A program made the translations under genes and the position numbers. A model generated the notes under the pieces. The model ran no database searches and was not told the DNA's origin. It saw nothing but the letters and a program-made list of their open reading frames with translations. From Seonamhaeicola maritimus (GTDB lineage Bacteria > Bacteroidota > Bacteroidia > Flavobacteriales > Flavobacteriaceae), in NCBI RefSeq assembly GCF_008056315.1, contig NZ_VRKQ01000018.1, positions 313,772 to 377,771 of the forward strand: 64,000 nucleotides of DNA. The letters run 5' to 3'. This document shows, in pieces, positions 1 through 8,136 of the stretch (positions are counted from its first letter, which is position 1; each line of letters starts with the position of its first letter).

Positions 1-651
1 TGGAGATTTTACAATGAAGTCTCTATAAGGCGTTGCAAACAAGGTTTCTAATCTTGTCATTAGTATTTCTTTTGCTTCGTTTTGTCCAGTATCTAAAGTT
101 GGGTGAGCACCCTTTTCTGGTTTCTTGTTTTCAGTAGTTTCTAATTGGTCTGCAAAATCATTCTTAACGTTTTTTAACCAAGAATTTTCGGCAAAATCTT
201 GTCTCCATGAACTCATGCCCCATTTCATGCTGTATACATTATTATACCCCGCTATTCTTAATAAACTTGAGTAATACGCAGCCGATTGACCAGAATAACA
301 TACTAGTATAATTTTTTCAAATTCAGAAGGTGTAATAGTATTGCCAAAATAGGTGAGAAGATCAGCAGATTGTACATTTGCGGCTCCTTTGATGTGTCCG
401 TATTCGAACCAACTATCATTTCTAATATCTATTATATGGTATTTAGGATTTTTAAGGTTTTTCTTAACCTCATCTGCCATCATAATTGGTAATTCTCCGT
501 TAATGAAATTACCATTTGCTTCAAGGTAATTTACCAGAGTCTCGAATTCATTAGGTGGGTTTAAATTGGAATTATCAACGCTCGTAAAACTGCTAAAAAG
601 AACAGCTGCTGACGCGAAAATTGCAATTAAAAATATTGAAGACTTTTTCAT
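1..651 (-). CDS. Exported rhodanese-like protein (partial, C-terminus outside window)
   Basis: Reading leftward from ATG at 651, 217 codons are open to the window edge, so the C-terminus is missing. Residues 1-22 look like a signal peptide (MKKSSIFLIAIFASAAVLFS). A single rhodanese domain follows at about 55-150, with the IIDIRND strand, the GHIKGAANV motif and an intact active-site loop VCYSGQSA, placing the catalytic cysteine at C118. It should therefore be able to carry persulfide sulfur in the periplasm. The downstream part is charged and of unknown function. It lies 369 bp beyond the Crp/Fnr gene with its own upstream palindromes, and unlike the two rhodaneses at 1739-3076 it keeps its cysteine. 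Substrate and partner are unknown; a role in the neighbouring sulfur locus is inferred. Confidence 0.85.
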   Translation of the reverse strand, partial: MKKSSIFLIAIFASAAVLFSSFTSVDNSNLNPPNEFETLVNYLEANGNFINGELPIMMADEVKKNLKNPKYHIIDIRNDSWFEYGHIKGAANVQSADLLTYFGNTITPSEFEKIILVCYSGQSAAYYSSLLRIAGYNNVYSMKWGMSSWRQDFAENSWLKNVKNDFADQLETTENKKPEKGAHPTLDTGQNEAKEILMTRLETLFATPYRDFIVKSP

Positions 652-728
652 AATATAAGTGTTTATAATTCAAATAATTAACTAGGTTTATTGACTTTAA
701 AATTATATTTGAAGGCAATGGTTTTATA

Positions 729-740
729 TGATTTTTATCA
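729..740. promoter_or_regulatory. FNR-like box TGAT-N4-ATCA
   Basis: TGATTTTTATCA is a perfect TGAT/ATCA inverted repeat with a 4-bp spacer, the core of FNR/DNR-type operators. It lies upstream of the leftward rhodanese gene (ATG at 651). The nearest -7-like box for that gene (reverse complement of 671-678, ATTATTTG) is imperfect, so the distance to transcription start is uncertain. Confidence 0.45.
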
Positions 741-769
741 TCTTTAAGTAATACATAATCAGTATACTC

Positions 770-807
770 AGTATCATTTGTCACATTTTTATGTAACAAA
801 TGTTACC
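770..807. promoter_or_regulatory. Tandem Crp/Fnr-type palindromes, TGTAACAAATGTTAC class
   Basis: Positions 792-807 read TGTAACAAATGTTACC. On the other strand 771-785 reads TGTGACAAATGATAC, matching the first at 13 of 15 bases. The two centres are 22 bp apart, about two helical turns. The first matches the perfect palindrome at 8047-8062 in the divergent sulfur-operon promoter. A Crp/Fnr gene lies at 1021-1671. It is the natural candidate binder, but that is inference. Confidence 0.6.
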
Positions 808-1020
808 AATGGTAATTGACTAATAATGTTTAATTAATACACTGAATAACAATTAGTTAAATATTTTATTGATTAGATAAATAGGGAAGGATAAGCCGTT
901 TTTTATTCCTTTGGTTTAATGTAAATTTCTAACTTGAAGAAAGCTCGAAAATTGGAGTGAGATTCGGTAAGAAAAGCGGTAAGTGAAAACGTCAGATTTT
1001 AGAATTTCCTACTAAACATT

Positions 1021-1671
1021 TCAAGAACCAAAAACATGGATATTGTGTCTTGAAAGTTTTATTTTTCCTTTTTGGTCTAACACTTTTAGAATTCTTGAAA
1101 TAACAACTCTGGAAGTATTCAAATCGGTTGCAATTTCTCTATGGGTGATTGATAAATCTTCTGTGTGTCTAATTTTAGCTTGATGAGAAAGATATGCATA
1201 CAAGCGATTATCCAAATTTTTGAAGGCTAAATTTTTTATAACAACCAAGAGTTCTTCCAATCTATGATGATAACTATCAATAACATAAACGCGCCAGGAT
1301 TTATATTTAATCATCCATTCCTCAATTTTATTTACTGGAAATTCAATGATTTCAGCTCTAACTTCGGTTGTGGCTCTAATTATGCTCTTTTGTTTACTAA
1401 TACAATTAATAATAGAGCACGCACAGGTGTCACCTTCTTCTAAAAAGTAAAGTAATATTTCATTTTCATGAATGTCTTCTCTTGTAACTTTTACTAGTCC
1501 ATTTATGATAATAGGAATGTGTGTCATTTCCATGTCTAAATCAACTACAATATCTCCTTTGTTATAGAATCTATGCAGACTATGTTCAGCTATTTCATTG
1601 ATTAATGGTGTTTCAAAAACATCAGAAAAGCAAGCCATAAGTTGTGCTTTTAAAAGCGCTTTATTTTTCAT
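1021..1671 (-). CDS. Crp/Fnr family transcriptional regulator
   Basis: A 216-residue cyclic-nucleotide-binding-fold regulator. The beta-roll spans about 20-115 and the C-terminal winged helix about 145-216, with recognition region THREIATDLNTSRVVISRIL. A cysteine group (C83, C85, C90, in GDTCACSIINC) sits where Crp has its phosphate-binding cassette. From memory, similar cysteine motifs occur in a Bacteroidota subfamily, so redox or sulfane-sulfur sensing is only a possibility. It lies 67 bp downstream of the second pseudo-rhodanese on the same strand and may be cotranscribed with the sulfur operon. It is the obvious candidate for the palindromes at 770-807 and 8047-8062. It lacks the N-terminal FeS cysteines of true FNR. 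Confidence 0.85.
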   Translation of the reverse strand: MKNKALLKAQLMACFSDVFETPLINEIAEHSLHRFYNKGDIVVDLDMEMTHIPIIINGLVKVTREDIHENEILLYFLEEGDTCACSIINCISKQKSIIRATTEVRAEIIEFPVNKIEEWMIKYKSWRVYVIDSYHHRLEELLVVIKNLAFKNLDNRLYAYLSHQAKIRHTEDLSITHREIATDLNTSRVVISRILKVLDQKGKIKLSRHNIHVFGS

Positions 1672-1738
1672 ATTGATTTGATTTCAAACAATTGAAATTC
1701 TAATTTTAGAAACAGAGTATACGTTCTAGCCTAATAAT

Positions 1739-2371
1739 CTAACAACCACCTTCAATAGGCATTTTCTTTTTCTTTTTAACTGGTATCACCTTTTTTGGTG
1801 TAGGCTGTACTTTTGGTATGGCCCTAGCTTTTAGCTTTTTCATAGCTGCCTCCTTATTCTTTACAGATTCTTGAATAAAGGCGTCTATATCAGTTGCATT
1901 ATTTTCAATAACAAAATTCTCTGTGATGAGTTTATTTTGATTGTAACTATTTTTGACTGTTAGTATTTTCAAATTATCATACCCTAATTGTGATAATAGT
2001 AGATATGGTAATGTGGTTTCATTTGGGGTGTTACCGTATAGAACAATTGTTTTATTCTCTTCCTTTATTTTATTTATAATTCTTGAATTGTCATCTTCCA
2101 GAATTTCTGGTGAGGTTATATTGATAGCATTATCTAGATGCCCTTTATTAAAATCAAATGAATTTCTCACATCTACTAAAACATGGTTTTCTTGGTTAAG
2201 ATCTTCTAGGGTAATTAAATAGTTGTTATTAACTACTTTTTCTAGGGTGTCTTGCGTATTTACAGTATACAAATGTTCAGGCCTTTTATATGATAAAAGC
2301 GCAATGAGAATTACAAGAATGGTTAATACTGCTGCAATTGATAAACGTTTAGTTTTTTCTAATTCTTTCAT
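1739..2371 (-). CDS. Membrane-anchored rhodanese-like protein lacking the catalytic cysteine, tail ending PIEGGC
   Basis: 210 residues. One N-terminal transmembrane anchor (about 10-27) is followed by a rhodanese fold at 50-140 (HVLVDVRNSFDFNKGHLDNA, LSQLGYDNLKIL). The position of the active-site cysteine is glycine (G113, in VLYGNTPNE), so classical sulfur transfer is not expected. A predicted helical, then Lys/Pro-rich segment leads to a run of five lysines and MPIEGGC. The terminal Cys210 is the only cysteine in the protein, as read directly from the codons at 1742-1762. It shares this ending with its neighbour at 2396-3076 and is the last structural gene of the sulfur operon. Function is unknown; a periplasmic thiol carried on a flexible arm is a hypothesis. 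Confidence 0.85.
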   Translation of the reverse strand: MKELEKTKRLSIAAVLTILVILIALLSYKRPEHLYTVNTQDTLEKVVNNNYLITLEDLNQENHVLVDVRNSFDFNKGHLDNAINITSPEILEDDNSRIINKIKEENKTIVLYGNTPNETTLPYLLLSQLGYDNLKILTVKNSYNQNKLITENFVIENNATDIDAFIQESVKNKEAAMKKLKARAIPKVQPTPKKVIPVKKKKKMPIEGGC

Positions 2372-2395
2372 CGTAGTTCTTTTAGAATATGAATA

Positions 2396-3076
2396 TTAGC
2401 AACCACCTTCTATTGGCAATTTTTTCTTCTTTTTCTTTACAATAACTTTTTTAGGAGCTGCAGTAATAGATGGTTTTGTAACCGGTTTTATGACTGTTGC
2501 TTTTTTTACTTTTTCTGGATAGGCTACACCAAAATACATGCTGGCTGCCTTTCTGAAAGCATACAGTTCAAATTCTGTATGAGCCATATCTTCTGTAGGC
2601 ATTTTAGGATTGATTATTGTATTATACCAACTGTTAATTCCTCCATTTAATACATGAAGGTTTTTGTAACCTAATCTGGTACACAGTATCCAAGCTTGGT
2701 CTGCATGAAAATGGTCATTTGAAAAAAGAATAACGTCATAGGCATCTTGATTTAAATAAGGTTCAGATTCTTCATCTAAAATATTTTTTAATGGAATGTT
2801 TATGGCGTTAGTAAGTGTATATTTTTTATAATCACTTTCGTTTCTAACATCAATTAATAATAAAGATGGGTCTTGATTAATCATTTTTTCAGCAAGAGCA
2901 TCGGTAGAAATATATCTCTCAGGGTTAATAGTATTGGCTAATAGTTTTTCAGGACTGATACCTTCTTGCTTTTCATGTTTTGGTAACAATACTAAACCAC
3001 CTGCCAGCACAATAAATATGAATGCCAGTATTTTGTATCGTAATGATAAAAATTTAACTAATTTTCTATTTACCAT
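2396..3076 (-). CDS. Membrane-anchored rhodanese-like protein lacking the catalytic cysteine, tail ending PIEGGC
   Basis: 226 residues. The N-terminal anchor is at about 14-31 and the rhodanese fold at 55-153 (LLLIDVRNESDYKKY, LGYKNLHVLNGGINSWY). The catalytic position is serine (S119, in ILFSNDHFHAD). A Lys/Pro-rich tail ends in six lysines and LPIEGGC, so Cys226 is C-terminal; the only other cysteine is C132 in a helix. It sits 16 bp after the YeeE/YedE gene and 24 bp before its paralogue. Retention of the odd tail alongside loss of the active-site cysteine in both copies suggests function has moved from the loop to the tail. The substrate is not known. Confidence 0.85.
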   Translation of the reverse strand: MVNRKLVKFLSLRYKILAFIFIVLAGGLVLLPKHEKQEGISPEKLLANTINPERYISTDALAEKMINQDPSLLLIDVRNESDYKKYTLTNAINIPLKNILDEESEPYLNQDAYDVILFSNDHFHADQAWILCTRLGYKNLHVLNGGINSWYNTIINPKMPTEDMAHTEFELYAFRKAASMYFGVAYPEKVKKATVIKPVTKPSITAAPKKVIVKKKKKKLPIEGGC

Positions 3077-3092
3077 TTTTGTAAGTTATTAG

Positions 3093-3683
3093 TTAGTAAA
3101 ATACTTTTTTTACACGTTTTCTAATCATATCCGTTACTGCAAACATGATGATAGCAACTATGGTTAATATAAATACAAACCAGTAGGGGTTTATACCTAA
3201 GGAGTCTTCTAGTGTAATGTTACCGTAGAAATAACCATTATATATGGGCTCGAAAAGTGGGTATAATTCTGAAAAAATAAATACGCCAACCATAATACCT
3301 AAAACATTAATTATGGCGTCTATTTTCCCTATGGCTACTGCTGATAAACTAGTGCCAGGACAAAATCCACCTGCAATAAATCCAATACCCATTATTGCTC
3401 CACCAATGATAGCGCCCCATAAATATGTAGGATGGATATAAAGCATGCTAATATCTATGTGCCCTAAATAATCCATATATAAAAGACCTATAAGAGATAC
3501 TATAGCAGCAGTAAAAAATACTTTAAATACGGCAAAATCATACCCATAAAATACACCGGCAAGTTTTCTTGAAGAAGAAAACCCTGAGGCTTCTAAAATG
3601 AATCCAAAGCATAGACCAATTATTATGGCTATAATGCTGCTCCATTCAAAAGGTATTATATCGTAAGGAATTAGTGGTCCCAT
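3093..3683 (-). CDS. YeeE/YedE family membrane protein (half-size sulfur-compound transporter)
   Basis: 196 residues with about five hydrophobic helices. The family signature appears as a Gly-rich helix with a conserved cysteine, GAIMGIGFIAGGFCPGTSLSAV (GGFCPGTS). In the full-length YeeE/YedE (TsuA) thiosulfate transporters such cysteines line the substrate path. This protein is half that size and is followed by a second half-size copy, the usual paired form. It lies 19 bp downstream of its partner. Transport of thiosulfate or another sulfane-sulfur compound fits the operon, but direction and substrate cannot be read from sequence. Confidence 0.85.
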   Translation of the reverse strand: MGPLIPYDIIPFEWSSIIAIIIGLCFGFILEASGFSSSRKLAGVFYGYDFAVFKVFFTAAIVSLIGLLYMDYLGHIDISMLYIHPTYLWGAIIGGAIMGIGFIAGGFCPGTSLSAVAIGKIDAIINVLGIMVGVFIFSELYPLFEPIYNGYFYGNITLEDSLGINPYWFVFILTIVAIIMFAVTDMIRKRVKKVFY

Positions 3684-3702
3684 AAATTTGTTTTTTTAAT
3701 AA

Positions 3703-4230
3703 TTAAATCCAGTTTTTTCTAAAGAAATAAGCAAATAAGTAGGCTGTACCAAATATGGCAAGCATAGTAATAAAACCTCCGGTAGATAAAACAGCCATAC
3801 CACTTAATGCGGCGCCACTTGTACATCCTCTAGCTATTTGAGCACCAATTCCGAATAGAATACCTCCACCAAAAGCAAATATTAATCTGCGTCTTCTTGT
3901 AATTTTTGGCGAGTGCTGTACCCTCCAACCAATTCTGCCAGATATACTTCCAGAGATAAAAGCCCCTATAAGAACTCCTAAGGTTTCAAAAACAATCCAG
4001 TTGTTCATTGGTGATTTGTCACCAGAAATAAATTTGCTGTAATACGCACTTTTTTCTGCATGTTCATGAGAAACATCGTCTACAATGGTAACTACGCTAC
4101 TTTTCATGGCACCACTTGCGCCTAAGCCTCTACCAGTGATGTAGAAAGTGAATATTATTAATATTCCTAAAAGGAATCCTCCAAAATATGGATTCCAATA
4201 AATATGTCTGTTTTGTGTTTTATTTTTCAT
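3703..4230 (-). CDS. YeeE/YedE family membrane protein (partner half)
   Basis: 175 residues. A transmembrane helix near the N-terminus (about 15-32) is followed by a soluble loop and two or three further helices. It carries the second classical signature, GIGAQIARGCTSGAALSG, including the conserved cysteine of YeeE/YedE proteins. Together with the adjacent 196-residue protein it probably reconstitutes one full transporter. It sits between the NrfD anchor (7 bp gap) and the partner gene. Its loop at about 45-75 is charged and histidine-containing, which is not part of the core motif. Confidence 0.83.
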   Translation of the reverse strand: MKNKTQNRHIYWNPYFGGFLLGILIIFTFYITGRGLGASGAMKSSVVTIVDDVSHEHAEKSAYYSKFISGDKSPMNNWIVFETLGVLIGAFISGSISGRIGWRVQHSPKITRRRRLIFAFGGGILFGIGAQIARGCTSGAALSGMAVLSTGGFITMLAIFGTAYLFAYFFRKNWI

Positions 4231-4237
4231 AGCGTTT

Positions 4238-5179
4238 TTAATAGAGGTATCTAGTTAATTGTCCCGCCTCAACCATTACAAATCTGAAAATTAACCCTCC
4301 AATCAAGACGAGGATTGCCGGTATAGCTACTGGTACTTTATAGCCTTTAATTTCTAATGCTTCAAGGATTCCAGGTATTATCAACCCAAGAATTACAACA
4401 AAGCCAAAAAACATTAAGGTGAATTCACCTCCAATTAATAAGTTCATAGCATCTAATTGAACTTGAGATCCAGCGTACATTCCCATAAGCATATGTACAA
4501 TAAGACCTAATTCTATTATGATAAGTGCCAAATCTATCTTGCTAAAAAGATGTCTTTCTTTTGCTGTTTTAGCTAATAATATTATGGTAGCGGCTCCAGT
4601 AGATAATCCTGATGTTAAGAATAGTGGCCCTAAAATGGCATTATTCCATAAAGGTCTTGCGTTAAATGCTGACAATAAAATTCCGGTATAAACACCTAAT
4701 ATTATTGATAGAGGCACTAAGGCATAGGCCATATTTTTTCTATTTCTTTTGAGAAACTTCATAAAGGTTTTTAGAAAATCAAATCGTAAATTCCATTTTG
4801 GGAATAGTTCAGAGAAATAACTAAATACCCATAAAAAAGATAAAGGTGTTGTTACTAGAAGTACCCATGCTCCCCAAGACATTGGTGATTCTAATCTTAT
4901 TGTTGTATATAATTGCCATGTGTACAAGGGGTTTGTTAAATCATAAACTAAAGCTAATAGCCCTAATGTTAAGGCTATTGGAGGGACCATAGACGCATAT
5001 TTTACTGTAGTTGGGTACTCTTTGTCTTTACCAAGAATGGTAATAACACCGGCAAAGAGTAATATTCCTGCCGCTAGACCACCTAAGAATAGATATACGG
5101 AAATTGGCCAATGCCATACTTCTAATGAAGGATCTATATTAGGAATGTTTCTTCCGCTTGTAAATAATTCTTCTTGCAT
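4238..5179 (-). CDS. NrfD/PsrC-type quinone-interacting membrane subunit
   Basis: 313 residues with eight or nine hydrophobic helices, starting with the family pattern WHWPISVYLFLGGLAAGILL. This is the NrfD/PsrC fold, which exchanges electrons between the quinone pool and a periplasmic FeS subunit and contains no haem. It follows the FeS-subunit gene by 10 bp, giving the order catalytic subunit, FeS subunit, anchor seen in polysulfide and thiosulfate reductases. Whether electrons flow to or from quinol cannot be decided from this gene. Confidence 0.88.
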   Translation of the reverse strand: MQEELFTSGRNIPNIDPSLEVWHWPISVYLFLGGLAAGILLFAGVITILGKDKEYPTTVKYASMVPPIALTLGLLALVYDLTNPLYTWQLYTTIRLESPMSWGAWVLLVTTPLSFLWVFSYFSELFPKWNLRFDFLKTFMKFLKRNRKNMAYALVPLSIILGVYTGILLSAFNARPLWNNAILGPLFLTSGLSTGAATIILLAKTAKERHLFSKIDLALIIIELGLIVHMLMGMYAGSQVQLDAMNLLIGGEFTLMFFGFVVILGLIIPGILEALEIKGYKVPVAIPAILVLIGGLIFRFVMVEAGQLTRYLY

Positions 5180-5189
5180 AATTATAATT

Positions 5190-5723
5190 TTATATTAAAT
5201 AATATACATGTGGTTTAGTCCCTGCTTCAGGAGCTAATGTCTTATATTTTCTATTCTTTAGTAGTTTAGACACTTCACTGTTTGGATTGTCTAAATCTCC
5301 AAAATACATGCACTTAGTTGGACAAACAGAAACACAAGCTGGTAGTTGTCCTTTTTCCAATCGGTGGTGACAGAATGTACATTTGTCTACATAACCATCA
5401 GGATGTTGATACCGTGCATCATATGGACAAGACTCTATACATGCACCACAACCTATACACTCGTTAGGAGTAACTAAAACAATGCCTCCATCAATAATAT
5501 GACTTGCTCCCGTTGGACAACACCTGACGCATGGTGCATTTTCACAATGATTACAACGCTCAGATTTTAGTTCTAATTCAATATTAGGATAGGCTCCATT
5601 TACAGTTTCTGTGATCCAATCTCTACAATATCCTATAGGGACATTATTTTCTGTTTGACAAGCAACTACGCAGTCACTACATCCTACACATTTTAATGTG
5701 TCTATAACCATTGCATATCTCAT
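5190..5723 (-). CDS. 4Fe-4S electron-transfer subunit (PsrB/PhsB/NrfC type)
   Basis: 177 residues, ferredoxin-like, with four cysteine clusters: CVGCSDCVVACQ near the N-terminus, CNHCENAPCVRCCP, CIGCGACIESCP and CTFCHHRLEKGQLPACVSVCP. These fit four [4Fe-4S] clusters as in PsrB. There is no signal peptide, as expected for a subunit exported folded together with the Tat-bearing catalytic subunit. Its start overlaps the stop of the catalytic gene by 4 bp, so the two are translationally coupled. Confidence 0.92.
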   Translation of the reverse strand: MRYAMVIDTLKCVGCSDCVVACQTENNVPIGYCRDWITETVNGAYPNIELELKSERCNHCENAPCVRCCPTGASHIIDGGIVLVTPNECIGCGACIESCPYDARYQHPDGYVDKCTFCHHRLEKGQLPACVSVCPTKCMYFGDLDNPNSEVSKLLKNRKYKTLAPEAGTKPHVYYLI

Positions 5724-7969
5724 ACTTCTAATGTTTTGTGAGGATCTTCGGTTAATATTTCAACAAAATTCCCCCGCATTCCGGTTCCACCCATTATGGG
5801 GTCTACCATTGTTTTAGAAATCATTTGCGTATCGTTGATTCCTTTTCCAAAGGCGCGACTTAATTTTTTATTATCGTGTCCAAACCCATGAACCATGTAA
5901 ACAGAATCCCATCTAACGCGTTCTGTAACCCTAACTTTTATTCCAAAAGTTGAAGTGATTTTATCTTGATTACGCAGCCACACTTCTTGCCCGTTTCTTA
6001 AACCAATTATTCTGGCTACTTTTGGGTTGACCCATAAGTTGTTTTCACTTTTTAAATCGTTAAGATTAGGATTGTTGGCAGTTCTACTAAATGTATGCAT
6101 AGGTGCTCTACCATAATTTAGCCTGTAAAAACCTTGTGGAGGTTCAGGGTGTTTTGTGTAATTTGGTAACGGGTCGAATCCAAGATTTTTCAATTCTTTA
6201 GAATACAATTCAATCTTACCACTTTCGGTTGGGAATTCGTAGTTTTCACCTTCTTTTAAATATAAAGGACCAGATTTTCTTGGGTAATGTTTAACCCCAA
6301 TTTTATTCATTTCCTCTAATGATGTTCCCATTTGCTCTAACTGCCATTCTATAACTTCTTTATAATCATTGTAATTGAAATAGTCACCCAAGCCTAAACG
6401 TTCACCAATTTGTTTCGCAACCCACCAACCTGGTTTAGAATTGTATTTTGGTTGTACTGCAGGAACACGAACCGCAATAGAAGGTGTTCTGTTTGTTGCG
6501 GAACGAATACCATCATAACGCTCTAAATAAGTACACTCTGGTAAGACTACATCAGCATAACCTGTAACATCCATTGGCATGGTGTCCATGACAACAATAA
6601 ATTCCATTTCGTTCATGGCCTTTTCAAGCAATTCTTTTTCAGGAATTGATTTCGTAATATTTGTACCTGCAACCATCATAGCTTTTACAGGATATTTATT
6701 CTCTTTATTAGGTATGGCTGCTCTTATAACTTCTGTTGTAATTCCCATTTGAGCCATTGGGTATTTTTCGCAGATATTCTTCCAATCCCATTTTGGATGT
6801 GGATACTTTGGAGAAGGGAATTTAGGTACTTTAATACTTTCTTTAAAATAGAAACCACCACGGCGTCCCCAAGAACCTAATAATGCATTAAGAATAGCCA
6901 CTGTTCTTGCCCGTTGTGTATCGTCTCCATACCAACTAACATGGCGTCCTGGATGTACTATAACCGATGGAGCAGCATTTGCCATGGCTCTGGCGGTCTT
7001 TCTTATTTCTTCTGGTTTAATAGTTGTAATACCATACGCCCACTCGGGCGTGAAGTTTAAAACATGGTCTTTTAGCTCGTTAAATCCTGTGGTATATCTC
7101 TTTACATAGTCTTCATCATATAAACCTTCTTCAATTAAAACATTCATCCATGCTAGCATAAGTGCAATATCTGTTGCAGGTTTAATGGCCAACCAATGTT
7201 TAGATTTACTTGCTGCAGTTGAGAACCTAGGGTCTACGGTAATGATGGTAGCCCCATTGTCTATAGCTTCAGACATCTCTTGAACTTGGGTATTATGCAT
7301 ATTCTCACCAATATGAGAACCTATTAGTACCAAGCATTTAGTATCTCTTATATCTGTAGGTTCTGGTGATCCAACCCAAGACCCATAAGTTAAAGCAAAA
7401 CCAGCTTCACGAGCCCCTCTACATTGGGCATAGGCGGGTTCCGCAATGGTGTCAGAGCCAAAAGCTTTAAACAAGTGTTCCAAATGTTTCCCTGGTGAAC
7501 CGTGTTTTAATAAAGCAATAGATTCTGCCCCATAGGAGCTTTTAATCTGTTTAAATTTAGAAGCAATTAAGTCTAAAGCCTCATCCCAACTAACTTCTTT
7601 AAAAGTTTCTTCACCATCTACAATGGTTCTAATTAAGGGTGTTTTTAATCGGTCTTCATCAGAATACATACCCACACCACCAGTTCCTCTAGGGCATAGG
7701 CGTCCATAACAATGCGGGTCTGTTTCATTACCAATTATTTTTTTAATATTTCCTTGTTCATCAGAATAAGTCCAGGCAGCACACTTCCAAAAACAAACTT
7801 CACAATATGTTGCAGTCTTTTTTAATTTCTTTATAACATTTTGCGCAACTAGTTCATTCAAATAGGATTTTGAACCAACAAAATTTAAGGCTGAAGTTGA
7901 GGCAACAACACCGCCTAAACCAAGTGCTGAAATTTTAATAAATTTTCTTCTTGAGGTACTCATATACAC
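5720..7969 (-). CDS. Tat-exported molybdopterin oxidoreductase, PsrA/PhsA-like catalytic subunit
   Basis: 749 residues. The Tat signal SRRKFIKISALGLGG lies at the N-terminus; ATG at 7963 is an equally likely start. The N-terminal [4Fe-4S] ligands are C56, C59, C63 and C92 (CEVCFWKC ... CPRG). The presumed molybdenum ligand is C183 in AQCRGAREAGF. Molybdopterin-binding and C-terminal MPT-binding domains follow to the end. Length, Tat signal and the adjacent FeS and NrfD genes place it with the polysulfide/thiosulfate/tetrathionate group of the DMSO reductase superfamily. The Tat signal argues against the cytoplasmic sulfite dehydrogenase SoeA. The actual substrate is unknown; the neighbouring rhodaneses and YeeE/YedE proteins point to a sulfur compound. 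Confidence 0.88.
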   Translation of the reverse strand: MYMSTSRRKFIKISALGLGGVVASTSALNFVGSKSYLNELVAQNVIKKLKKTATYCEVCFWKCAAWTYSDEQGNIKKIIGNETDPHCYGRLCPRGTGGVGMYSDEDRLKTPLIRTIVDGEETFKEVSWDEALDLIASKFKQIKSSYGAESIALLKHGSPGKHLEHLFKAFGSDTIAEPAYAQCRGAREAGFALTYGSWVGSPEPTDIRDTKCLVLIGSHIGENMHNTQVQEMSEAIDNGATIITVDPRFSTAASKSKHWLAIKPATDIALMLAWMNVLIEEGLYDEDYVKRYTTGFNELKDHVLNFTPEWAYGITTIKPEEIRKTARAMANAAPSVIVHPGRHVSWYGDDTQRARTVAILNALLGSWGRRGGFYFKESIKVPKFPSPKYPHPKWDWKNICEKYPMAQMGITTEVIRAAIPNKENKYPVKAMMVAGTNITKSIPEKELLEKAMNEMEFIVVMDTMPMDVTGYADVVLPECTYLERYDGIRSATNRTPSIAVRVPAVQPKYNSKPGWWVAKQIGERLGLGDYFNYNDYKEVIEWQLEQMGTSLEEMNKIGVKHYPRKSGPLYLKEGENYEFPTESGKIELYSKELKNLGFDPLPNYTKHPEPPQGFYRLNYGRAPMHTFSRTANNPNLNDLKSENNLWVNPKVARIIGLRNGQEVWLRNQDKITSTFGIKVRVTERVRWDSVYMVHGFGHDNKKLSRAFGKGINDTQMISKTMVDPIMGGTGMRGNFVEILTEDPHKTLEV

Positions 7970-7985
7970 TATGTGTTATTCTGGA

Positions 7986-7993
7986 TAAAAGTA
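7986..7993 (-). promoter_or_regulatory. Candidate -7 box of the sulfur operon (one mismatch)
   Basis: On the minus strand this reads TACTTTTA, one base from TAnnTTTG. It would give a start near 7979, about 10 bp upstream of the ATG at 7969. The FNR-like box centred at 8022.5 would then lie near -43. Confidence 0.35.
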
Positions 7994-8016
7994 TTGCCTA
8001 ATATTAGTTGGGATTA

Positions 8017-8062
8017 TGATAAATGTCATAAAATCAGCATTTTAAATGTAACAAATGTTACA
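8017..8062. promoter_or_regulatory. Shared operator region: FNR-like box and perfect TGTAACA/TGTTACA palindrome
   Basis: TGATAAATGTCA at 8017-8028 fits TGAY-N4-RTCA. TGTAACAAATGTTACA at 8047-8062 is a perfect 7-bp inverted repeat with a 2-bp spacer. It shares the core ATGTAACAAATGTTAC with 791-806. Centres are 32 bp apart. The region separates the leftward molybdoenzyme operon from the rightward cytochrome gene, so one site could serve both. The second palindrome lies about 72 bp upstream of the predicted start of the cytochrome gene. Confidence 0.6.
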
Positions 8063-8112
8063 TTCACCCCAACTATATCAAGGGTTTTAGGGCTTATGGT
8101 TTATATTTATTG

Positions 8113-8120
8113 TAAATTTG
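8113..8120 (+). promoter_or_regulatory. -7 promoter box TAAATTTG
   Basis: A perfect TAnnTTTG box 17 bp before the ATG at 8137 of the multihaem cytochrome gene. The implied start is near 8127, giving a very short leader. Confidence 0.5.
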
Positions 8121-8136
8121 AATAACTAATTAATTG

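Larger units (their letters stand above)
652..1020. other. Intergenic region, 369 bp, with clustered palindromes
   Basis: No convincing gene is present; a 68-codon leftward frame starting at 799 is a shadow. The left part holds three palindromes (729-740, 770-785, 792-807) upstream of the rhodanese gene. The stretch 810-1020 is plain AT-rich sequence downstream of the Crp/Fnr gene, with no clear terminator hairpin. Confidence 0.6.

Noticed and set aside
593-799. 68-codon leftward reading frame upstream of the rhodanese
   Set aside because: It overlaps the rhodanese signal peptide and the palindromes, and has no recognisable domain; treated as a shadow.
5720-7969. Assignment as SoeA sulfite dehydrogenase
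   Set aside because: SoeA is cytoplasmic and has no Tat signal; this protein has a clear one.
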